Of a stretch of 5,845 bases of DNA, positions 1 through 5,508 are shown in pieces (within the stretch, counting starts at the first letter, position 1; each line of letters starts with the position of its first letter). This stretch comes from Acidobacteriota bacterium (lineage in GTDB: Bacteria > Acidobacteriota > Vicinamibacteria > Vicinamibacterales > 2-12-FULL-66-21), in the NCBI GenBank assembly GCA_013694635.1, contig JACDCA010000341.1, positions 1 to 5,845 on the forward strand, given 5' to 3'. The notes under the pieces are model-generated. The model was not told where the DNA came from. It was given only the letters and a program-made list of their open reading frames with translations, and did no database searches. The translations under genes and the position numbers were made by a program.

Positions 1-816
1 ATCCTGGAACGAGGTGACCCCCTTCGACAGCACTTCCTGCGTCGCAAGTTCGAGGATCCTCTGCTCGCGGTCCGCGGCCTCCGCCTCACTCAACGCGGGC
101 GCGCCGCGTCCCCGGCGCACGAGACCGGACGCGCGCTCGCGCAGCAGGCCCGTCAGATTTCCCTTCGCGTCGCGAATCAGGTCTCCCCCTTCAGGATCCC
201 TCGTCGCGCTGGTGATGTCCGACAGATGCATCGCCTTGGCGTTCACGAACGTCGCGTGGCCGCTCGCGTGGGTGAGGACGACAGGGTTGTCGGGCGACAC
301 CTTGCTGAGCGCGTCGTGCACGGGGAAACCTTCGACGGCCGCCGAGGGTTTCGTGTCCCACTTCTCCTGGTGCCAGCCGCGGCCGTAGATCCACTCCCCG
401 GGCTTGGCGGTCTTGACGCGCTCGGCGACCATCGCCACGATCTCGTCCCACGTCTTCGCGTGCATCAGCTTGAGACCCAGCTCCGCGGTCCCGATGCCGG
501 TGAAGTGCCCATGCCCTTCGATGAAGCCTGGGATGACGAGCTGCCCCTGGACGTCGATCACCTGCGTCTTAGCACCCACATGCTTCCTGATATCCGCGCT
601 GCTGCCAACCGCGAGGATCCGGCTGCCGCGGATTGCGATGGCCTGAGCGTCCGGCGCACCTTCCTCGACGGTGACGACCTTCCCGTTCGTGAGAACGAGC
701 TCAGCCGCTTCGGCGGCCGGCTGCTGGGTGCGCGCCCCAAGGCGGGCCGTCAACGCGAGGCCGGTGATAGCAACTGCAAATACGACGATCGAAATGATGG
801 CGCGCGGCAAGGACAT
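1..816 (-). CDS. Exported YtcJ-like amidohydrolase (Amidohydro_3 type), 3' end missing
   Basis: The N-terminal 272 codons of a minus-strand gene run off the left edge without a stop. Residues 8-25 are a hydrophobic segment after MSLPR, and a Gln/Ala-rich stretch follows, so a signal peptide or N-terminal anchor is likely; there is no lipobox Cys. LVLTNGKVVTV (40-50) opens the urease-like beta-sandwich, and VIPGFIEGHGHF (94-105) carries the metal-binding HxH pair H102/H104. GRGWHQEKW (145-153), PVVLTHASGHATFVN (178-192) and GVTSFQD (266-272) match the order of conserved blocks in the YtcJ/Amidohydro_3 family. Members hydrolyse C-N bonds using divalent metal; the substrate here is unknown. The distal metal ligands lie outside the window. 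The ATG at 816 sits directly against an AAAGGAG (823-817), with zero spacing. A TTG at 810, codon 3, would have the normal 6-nt spacing and may be the real start. It lies 5 nt after the preceding hydrolase gene and is probably cotranscribed. Confidence 0.88.
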   Translation of the reverse strand, partial: MSLPRAIISIVVFAVAITGLALTARLGARTQQPAAEAAELVLTNGKVVTVEEGAPDAQAIAIRGSRILAVGSSADIRKHVGAKTQVIDVQGQLVIPGFIEGHGHFTGIGTAELGLKLMHAKTWDEIVAMVAERVKTAKPGEWIYGRGWHQEKWDTKPSAAVEGFPVHDALSKVSPDNPVVLTHASGHATFVNAKAMHLSDITSATRDPEGGDLIRDAKGNLTGLLRERASGLVRRGRGAPALSEAEAADREQRILELATQEVLSKGVTSFQD

Positions 817-823
817 CTCCTTT
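817..823 (-). promoter_or_regulatory. Shine-Dalgarno AAAGGAG overlapping the upstream stop codon
   Basis: On the minus strand the sequence reads TAAAGGAGATG. The TAA is the stop of the upstream amidohydrolase (824-822), and AAAGGAG is a strong ribosome binding site for the YtcJ-like gene. Because the site abuts the ATG at 816, it is better spaced for the TTG at 810 (6 nt). Overlap of the stop codon with the binding site suggests that ribosomes finishing the first hydrolase gene can reinitiate on the second. Confidence 0.6.
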
Positions 824-1724
824 ACGGCTGTGGAAACAACCGGTCGAAGTTACCGGCAAGAATGAGCGCCCGATCCGTTTCCGATACGCCCGCCCCTCCG
901 AGAGCCGCTCGTTGCGCTTCGAAGACTCCCGCCTGCCAGCCGCGCGGGAAGAAGGACGAGTCCGTGCCGAACAGAAGCCGTTCCGCCCCTGCGATGTCGA
1001 GTGCCTGCCGGAACACGGCCTCGAGCGTGAGACCGGGATAGTACTTCATCCAGCTGTTCGAGCTGGATGTGTCGAGATGCACGTTCGGGCACTGGGCGGT
1101 GGCCATCAGCGCCTCTCTGAAGAAGCCCGCCCCGAAGTGGGGAATCACGACCGGGACCGAGGGATAGGCAGCCGCGAGCGAGGCGACGGCCAGTGGGTCG
1201 CCGGATCTCAGGTCAAAAACAGATCGCAGCCCGAGCTTTGCGCGAACCCCTACGGTGAGCACGCCGCAGTGCACGAACACCGCGCCACCATGCGCCGCCG
1301 CAGCCTCGAACACCTTCCCCACCCGCTCATCGTCCAGCCGATACCGATGCATCGCCGGGAAGAGGCATGCGCAACGGAGGCGTTGCTCGCCGAATGCACG
1401 TGTCAGGCGCTGATCGGCGTCCGCGCCGGTCGGGTTGATCATGAAGAAGCCGACGAAGCGGGAGGGGTGGCGGGCGACGGCAGCCGCCACTGAATCCTCG
1501 TCGCCCGGGATGCTCGAGATCAGTGCGGCGCGCGAGACGCCGTGGCGATCGAGCGCCTCGGTCCAGCGGTCCGCGAGCTCCTCAGCGGTCCGGGGCGGCG
1601 TCCATTGCAGCCGCTGCGCCACAGCGTCAGCGCGACCTTCCGCCGGAAGGTCGGGCATCCCCTGCGTCAGGAGCTCGAGAAACCGGGAGGAGAAGAAATG
1701 GCAGTGCGCGTCGTTGATCGTCAA
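822..1724 (-). CDS. Cytoplasmic amidohydrolase_2-family metal-dependent hydrolase
   Basis: This complete 300-residue protein has no signal peptide and is probably cytoplasmic. It fits the Amidohydro_2/COG2159 TIM-barrel family, whose members are metal-dependent hydrolases or decarboxylases related to ACMSD. MTINDAHCHF begins the first barrel strand with the HxH pair H7/H9. VFVHCGVLT supplies H152, VVIPHFGAGF supplies H196, and LLFGTDSSFF supplies the catalytic-type Asp D255, all in the expected order; assigning them as ligands follows the family and is not demonstrated here. The length is typical. The start is TTG: an in-frame TAA at 1736-1734 blocks any useful upstream start, and the next ATG (codon 23) lies after HxH. 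The TTG overlaps the response regulator stop as TTGA (1724-1721), with no clear ribosome binding site, so translation is probably coupled. The exported YtcJ-like hydrolase follows after 5 nt. The substrate cannot be inferred. Confidence 0.9.
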   Translation of the reverse strand: MTINDAHCHFFSSRFLELLTQGMPDLPAEGRADAVAQRLQWTPPRTAEELADRWTEALDRHGVSRAALISSIPGDEDSVAAAVARHPSRFVGFFMINPTGADADQRLTRAFGEQRLRCACLFPAMHRYRLDDERVGKVFEAAAAHGGAVFVHCGVLTVGVRAKLGLRSVFDLRSGDPLAVASLAAAYPSVPVVIPHFGAGFFREALMATAQCPNVHLDTSSSNSWMKYYPGLTLEAVFRQALDIAGAERLLFGTDSSFFPRGWQAGVFEAQRAALGGAGVSETDRALILAGNFDRLFPQP

Positions 1725-2401
1725 CCCGCGAATTTATACCCCATTCCGTGGATGGTGAGGATGTATTGCGGATGACGCGCGTTCGGTTCGATCTTCTGGC
1801 GAAGCCACGCGACGTGGACGTCCACCGTGCGGGTCGAGGGCATGGAATTGTAGCCCCACACTTCGTTGAGGAGCTCCTCGCGCGTCAGCGTCGCCCCGCG
1901 ATGCTCGATAAAGTACTTGAGCAGCTGGAACTCACGCGCCGAAAGCTCCAGCGGCTCGCCGTCCTTTGTGACCTCGGCCTTTCGGAAGTCGATGCGGACA
2001 GTGCCGAACTGATGGCCCTCCGACGGATGCGGCGTGACGGGCGCGCGGCGCAGCTTCGCTTCGATGCGCGCGAGGAGCTCCATCATCTCGAACGGCTTGG
2101 TCACGTAATCGTCGGCGCCAAGCTTCAGGCCGACGACCTTGTCCACGACCTGGCTGCGTGCCGTGAGCATGATGACCGGTGTCTCGACGCTGCGACGCCG
2201 CAGCTCCTTCAGGACGTCGAAGCCGCCGAGCCGCGGCAGCATGACGTCGAGGAGCACCAGGTCGAACGCCTCGCCTGCGGCGCGTTCGAGGCCGCTTTCG
2301 CCATCGGAGGACGTCTCGATGGCGTAGCCCTCCTTCGTCAGCCGGTCCCGCAGCGTCAGCACCAGACCGGGTTCGTCTTCCACCAGAAGGATTCGCTTCA
2401 A
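1721..2401 (-). CDS. OmpR/PhoB-family response regulator
   Basis: The 226-residue protein has the standard two-domain layout. The receiver domain (about 2-117) shows the acidic pair E8/D9, the phosphoacceptor D52 in LVLLDVMLP, T80 in VIMLTA, Y99 and K102 in DDYVTKPF. The C-terminal winged helix (about 130-225) shows LELSAREFQLLKYF, LTREELLNEVWGY, TRTVDVHVAWLRQKIE and the terminal wing hairpin ILTIHGMGYKF. It is a cytoplasmic DNA-binding regulator, presumably phosphorylated by the kinase encoded 30 nt upstream. The start is TTG, chosen because MKRILLVEDE is the canonical receiver N-terminus; upstream bases show only a weak GGGGCGAAG-like binding site. Its stop overlaps the start of the amidohydrolase gene. 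The 11-bp-spaced direct repeats at 4454-4481 are a candidate binding site. The inducing signal and regulon are unknown, so no gene symbol is assigned. Confidence 0.96.
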   Translation of the reverse strand: MKRILLVEDEPGLVLTLRDRLTKEGYAIETSSDGESGLERAAGEAFDLVLLDVMLPRLGGFDVLKELRRRSVETPVIMLTARSQVVDKVVGLKLGADDYVTKPFEMMELLARIEAKLRRAPVTPHPSEGHQFGTVRIDFRKAEVTKDGEPLELSAREFQLLKYFIEHRGATLTREELLNEVWGYNSMPSTRTVDVHVAWLRQKIEPNARHPQYILTIHGMGYKFAG

Positions 2402-2424
2402 CAGTCTTCGCCCCGTCCGTAGTC

Positions 2425-2440
2425 CAGCCCTTCAGGGCTG
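2425..2440 (-). repeat. Perfect 6-bp stem-loop across the kinase stop codon
   Basis: On the coding strand the sequence reads CAGCCC-TGAA-GGGCTG, a perfect six-base-pair stem with a four-base loop. The stop codon TGA of the histidine kinase (2434-2432) is in the loop, and the 3' arm lies in the 30-nt gap before the response regulator. No T-run follows, so it is not an intrinsic terminator. It could affect relative kinase and regulator expression, be a dispersed palindromic repeat, or be chance. Confidence 0.5.
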
Positions 2441-4393
2441 CGTGGAAAAACTGGCGGTGACGTCGGGCGCGGACGCGGTGCGCGTGACCGCTTCGCCGGT
2501 CGCGGCGGGCAGATGCACGATGAACTCGCTGCCACTGCCCTCGGTGCTGCGGACGGTGATCCGGCCGCCGTGGGCTTCGACGATCCGCTGGACGAGACTC
2601 AGTCCAAGGCCTGCGCCCTGGATCTGCGCGGAGATGGCTTCGGGGGCGCGATAGAACGGCTCGAAAATCCTCGCCTGTTCGGCCGCCGGAATCCCCGGAC
2701 CGCGGTCGGAGACCGAGACGATGATCTCCCTGCCGGAGGAGCGCGCCTTGACGCCGATCCAGCGTCCCTCGACGCCGTACTTGATCGCGTTCCCCACCAG
2801 GTTCTGAAACACGCGGCGAAGTGCCTGTTCGTCGCCGAGTGCCGGGGGCAACCCCTCCGCGACGTCGTACTCGACCTCGATGTGCGCCTCGTCCAGGAAC
2901 GTGGAGGACGCGCGGACGATTTCCTGCAGCAGCGGGTCGACCGGAACCGGCCGAAGCGCGAAATTGCGCTGGCCTGAATGGATCCCTGCCAGTTCCAGGA
3001 TCTGTTCCACCATCTCCGTCAAACGCCGGCCTTGCCCTCGAACGAGCTCGCCGTACTTCCGCACCTGCGCCTCGTCGTGCACCACGCCTTCCGCAAGGTT
3101 GTCAGCGGCGGATCGGATCACCGCCAGGGGCGTCCGCAGTTCGTGTGAGACGGCGGCGACAAACTCCATCTGCTGCCGTGCGAGCTCCTGGGCGCGCCGC
3201 GTGGTGATGACGAGAAAGCCAACGCTGATGCCGAGGAGCGCCAGGACGCTGGAGCTGACCATCAGATTCCGCCGTCGCGCGGAATTGACGGCCGCTTCGA
3301 GCGAGCCGGACGGATGCTTGACTACCAGGCGCCATCGCGGGCCCCCGCCTGCCGTGGTTGCACTTCGTGACCAGGTCGTCCCGCCTCCCCCGGAGACAAG
3401 CGGCTTCCCCTCTGCGTGGAGACCCTGCTGCACCATGATCGACACGGGAGCGCCGTCGCGCGGCACGACGTGCGTGAACGACTCGCTTCGCGTCTGCGCG
3501 GTTGCGGCCCCCGCCCTGGCGCCGACGGTCGCCGTAAACCTCCGCACTTCCGTCGCCAGCGATGAGAACTCCTGCAGCTTGACCTGGAAGAGGTCCGCTG
3601 ATGCGTCCGCAGGGCCGACGGCGTCGGGTACGAACGCCCCATTCGACTTGTAGACAACCTGCTGACCTGCCTTGCTCACGACGGCGACCTGATACTCCGG
3701 GGCGGAGCTCGTGGCACGGAACTGCTGCTGCGCGATCGACGGCAGCAGTTCGCTGGCGATGTATTCGCGGTCGAGAACCAGGATCGTGAATGTCGTCGCG
3801 TGAAGCATCCTGAAGTTCTGCGGTTGCGGTCCCTGGATGGTGAGCCGTTCGTTCAACAGCATCACCGGCGCGGGGATCACCAACGCGGGTATCTCGTCCC
3901 ACGCGGCCGGAGGGATGGTGCGGATCACGACCGTCTCGCGTGATGGCGCGCCCGGCCGCTGTGCGAGCGCCTCCCTTATCCGGCGCAACGACTCGGGCCA
4001 CTCCGCCGGCTCGACGAAACGCGTCGCCGGATTGAATCGCTGCAGCGGCTGATCGATCCCGTCATCGGTGCGGGACGCGATGTAGATCTCCTTGATCAAC
4101 CGCGGATAGCGCGACGTCGCGACCCAGCGCTCGTGCCTCAACGCCATTCGCGCCGCCTCGTTGCCAGCATCGTGAGCGGGCTCGAGCTGGTAAGTCAGGT
4201 AAGCGCGCGTGAGCTCGCGATCGAACTCCTGCGCGAAGGCCACCGCGTGCGCGCCGAGAGTGGCGGTCATGCGCTCGCGTTCGGCGTCGCTGATCCGGCC
4301 CAGCCACCGATATTGCAGCGTCGCGAGCACCGCGATCAACGCGAGCAGAGCGGCCGCCACGACGAACATCGGCAGCCTGAAACGGGGCCTCAT
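2432..4393 (-). CDS. Membrane sensor histidine kinase, HisKA-HATPase_c, no HAMP
   Basis: The 653-residue protein begins MRPRFRLP and has a first membrane helix at about 9-27. A periplasmic region of roughly 345 residues (about 30-375) contains no domain I recognise. A second membrane helix lies at about 379-397, and only about 15 residues separate it from HisKA, so HAMP and PAS domains are absent. The H-box FVAAVSHELRTPLAVI gives phosphoacceptor H417. The ATPase domain shows the N-box NLVGNAIKYG (N531/N535), G1 box VSDRGPGIP (D563), F-box IFEPFYRAP and G2 box GAGLGLSLV (593-601). About 24 low-complexity residues follow the catalytic core. It should phosphorylate the response regulator encoded downstream in the same operon. 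An in-frame TAG at 4405-4403 fixes the ATG at 4393 as the furthest upstream start; no ribosome binding site precedes it. The ligand is unknown. Confidence 0.95.
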   Translation of the reverse strand: MRPRFRLPMFVVAAALLALIAVLATLQYRWLGRISDAERERMTATLGAHAVAFAQEFDRELTRAYLTYQLEPAHDAGNEAARMALRHERWVATSRYPRLIKEIYIASRTDDGIDQPLQRFNPATRFVEPAEWPESLRRIREALAQRPGAPSRETVVIRTIPPAAWDEIPALVIPAPVMLLNERLTIQGPQPQNFRMLHATTFTILVLDREYIASELLPSIAQQQFRATSSAPEYQVAVVSKAGQQVVYKSNGAFVPDAVGPADASADLFQVKLQEFSSLATEVRRFTATVGARAGAATAQTRSESFTHVVPRDGAPVSIMVQQGLHAEGKPLVSGGGGTTWSRSATTAGGGPRWRLVVKHPSGSLEAAVNSARRRNLMVSSSVLALLGISVGFLVITTRRAQELARQQMEFVAAVSHELRTPLAVIRSAADNLAEGVVHDEAQVRKYGELVRGQGRRLTEMVEQILELAGIHSGQRNFALRPVPVDPLLQEIVRASSTFLDEAHIEVEYDVAEGLPPALGDEQALRRVFQNLVGNAIKYGVEGRWIGVKARSSGREIIVSVSDRGPGIPAAEQARIFEPFYRAPEAISAQIQGAGLGLSLVQRIVEAHGGRITVRSTEGSGSEFIVHLPAATGEAVTRTASAPDVTASFSTQP

Positions 4394-4399
4394 GGGCCG

Positions 4400-4405
4400 A
4401 GTCTA
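4400..4405 (-). promoter_or_regulatory. Possible -10 element (TAGACT) for a leaderless kinase transcript
   Basis: On the minus strand TAGACT fits the TANNNT pattern and ends 6 nt before the kinase ATG, so transcription would begin at or next to the start codon. The absence of a Shine-Dalgarno sequence before this ATG is consistent with a leaderless message. No convincing -35 element is visible. The assignment is tentative. Confidence 0.22.
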
Positions 4406-4409
4406 GCAC

Positions 4410-4440
4410 GCAGGATCGGGGCGAAAAGCGCAGCTCCTGC
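4410..4440. repeat. Imperfect inverted repeat in the divergent intergenic region
   Basis: The outer arms GCAGGA (4410-4415) and TCCTGC (4435-4440) are perfectly complementary. An inner GCG/CGC pairing (4421-4423 with 4429-4431) could extend the fold. It lies between the putative regulator repeats and the kinase start. It may be an operator half-site pair or an RNA hairpin, or it may be fortuitous in GC-rich DNA. Confidence 0.3.
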
Positions 4441-4453
4441 AAGGTTTTACGTG

Positions 4454-4481
4454 CTTAACAAACTCTTAGCGGTGCCTTAAC
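4454..4481 (+). promoter_or_regulatory. Three tandem direct repeats with 11-bp period; candidate OmpR/PhoB-type operator
   Basis: CTTAAC (4454-4459), CTTAGC (4465-4470) and CTTAAC (4476-4481) are separated by exactly five bases each, so their starts are 11 bp apart, close to one helical turn. OmpR/PhoB winged-helix regulators bind head-to-tail direct repeats with this spacing; the PhoP box (hexamer-N5-hexamer) and the pho box are precedents. The site lies between the divergent kinase-regulator operon and the exported-protein gene, and a regulator of the right family is encoded 2 kb away. Autoregulation, control of the divergent genes, or both are plausible. No repeat in phase is seen on either side, and the flanking -10 elements are weak. 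Confidence 0.62.
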
Positions 4482-4506
4482 GACTCGCGTCACCCGGAAG
4501 GCCATC

Positions 4507-4554
4507 ATGGTTCGTCTCATTCCACGGACAGGCTGTGAAAAGCCAAACGACTAA
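4507..4554 (+). CDS. Possible 15-residue leader peptide ORF
   Basis: A short ORF encodes MVRLIPRTGCEKPND. A good Shine-Dalgarno-like GGAAGG (4496-4501) precedes its ATG by 5 nt. Its TAA stop (4552-4554) overlaps by one base the AGAGG binding site of the exported-protein gene, whose ATG is 10 nt downstream in a different frame. This geometry would suit translational coupling or attenuation by a leader. The peptide matches nothing I recognise, and a 15-codon ORF can occur by chance. Confidence 0.25.
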   Translation: MVRLIPRTGCEKPND

Positions 4555-4564
4555 GAGGTAGGTA

Positions 4565-5491
4565 ATGCGAAATCAGATCATTGGATTCGGCGTGGCGTTC
4601 GTGATCGCCGCTGCCGTGCCGGCGCCAGCGCAGGATGCGAAGGCCACAGAGATTCTCGCGGCGGCGCGGAAGGCGATCGGCGACAACAAGCTCGACGCGC
4701 TCAAGGCGCTCTCGGTGCAGGCATCCATCCAGCGCAACATGGCCAACATGCAGATGCAGACCGAGAGCGAAATACTGCTCGAGTTCCCGGACAGGTATTT
4801 GAAGTCGGACGTCTCCAGCGGACCGATGACCATGACGATGTCGACCGGCTTCAACGGCGACACAGCAATCCTGCCAGCAGGAGCGTCGGCCATGCCGGGT
4901 GGCGGAATGATGATTCGCATGGGCAGCGGCGGGGGCGCGATGCCCGACCCGCACGCCGCCGCTGAGAAGCCCACGCCCGAGCAGCAGGAACAGATGAACC
5001 GCGCGGTGGTGCGCAACGCTCGCCACGACATCTCGCGGCTGATGCTCGGCTGGCAGGCAACGGCTCACCCGTCACTCAAGGCGCAGTACACCTACGCCGG
5101 CGAGGCGGAATCTCCTGACGGCAAGGCATACGTCATCGACGTGAAAGACGATGACGGGTTTGCCGCGCGGCTCTTCATCGATCAGAACAGCAAGCTGCCG
5201 TTGATGCTCACCTACAAGGGACGGGTGGGCCGAATGGTCACGAGCACGACCCGTCCGGGGGGGAGCGCCCCCGCGGCGGACGTCAAGGCAGCGGCTGCGT
5301 CCCCGGCGCAACCACCGCCGCTCGTCGACTTCTCTCTTTTCTTCGAAGACTGGCGCGAAGTTGACGGCATCAACTTCCCGCACGTCATCCGCCGCGCGTC
5401 GGAAGGCGCAACCAACGAGGAGTGGAAGATCAACAAGGTGAAGGTCAACCCCAAGCTCGACGCGAAGAAATTCGCCGTCGAGACCCGCTGA
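4565..5491 (+). CDS. Exported hypothetical protein with LolA-like C-terminal pattern and Met/Gly-rich loop
   Basis: The 308-residue protein starts with a clear signal peptide: MRNQ, a hydrophobic core (5-18), then APAQ with likely cleavage around residues 22-23. No lipobox is present, so it should be periplasmic or outer-surface associated. The mature part begins with a helical stretch, ATEILAAARKAIG, then short alternating segments such as SEILLEFPDRYLKSDV. A Met/Gly-rich region (about 86-130) contains MTMTM and GGGMMIRMG. The C-terminal half has YVIDVKDDDGFAARLFID, KLPLMLTYKG and FEDWREVDGINFPHVI, ending in EEWKINKVKVNPKLDAKKF. This pattern recalls outer-membrane lipoprotein-sorting (LolA-like) folds; that link is an inference and the function is unknown. 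Residues 231-252 form an Ala/Pro-rich linker. AGAGG at 4554-4558, 6 nt before the ATG, supports the start. It is probably cotranscribed with the gene 17 nt downstream. Confidence 0.87.
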   Translation: MRNQIIGFGVAFVIAAAVPAPAQDAKATEILAAARKAIGDNKLDALKALSVQASIQRNMANMQMQTESEILLEFPDRYLKSDVSSGPMTMTMSTGFNGDTAILPAGASAMPGGGMMIRMGSGGGAMPDPHAAAEKPTPEQQEQMNRAVVRNARHDISRLMLGWQATAHPSLKAQYTYAGEAESPDGKAYVIDVKDDDGFAARLFIDQNSKLPLMLTYKGRVGRMVTSTTRPGGSAPAADVKAAAASPAQPPPLVDFSLFFEDWREVDGINFPHVIRRASEGATNEEWKINKVKVNPKLDAKKFAVETR

Positions 5492-5508
5492 CCGGAAGGA
5501 TATTCAAG

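Noticed and set aside
226..1041. Plus-strand 271-codon open frame antisense to the amidohydrolases
   Set aside because: It spans the 3' end of one hydrolase gene and the 5' part of another, is rich in Arg/Ala/Asp/Gly and has no recognisable motif. It is a typical antisense frame of high-GC coding DNA.
1748..2422. Plus-strand 224-codon open frame opposite the response regulator
   Set aside because: It mirrors the regulator gene almost exactly and has Arg/Leu/His-biased composition; the minus strand encodes an intact receiver and winged-helix protein.
2425..2450. Intrinsic terminator between kinase and regulator
   Set aside because: The hairpin is real but has no T-run after it on either strand, and the regulator gene follows at once in the same direction.
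2880..3653. Plus-strand 257-codon frame antisense to the kinase
   Set aside because: It has Ser/Arg/Cys-rich composition with no domain pattern, and it is explained by the codon bias of the kinase on the opposite strand.
3102..4001. Minus-strand 299-codon frame overlapping the kinase in another frame
   Set aside because: Its sequence is Arg/Gly/Ala-rich and low in hydrophobic segments, and it lies wholly inside the kinase gene, which has all catalytic boxes in its own frame.
4410..4450. Terminator on the plus strand (inverted repeat followed by TTTT)
   Set aside because: No plus-strand gene lies upstream, the stem is interrupted by a long loop, and the T-run is only four bases and offset from the arm.
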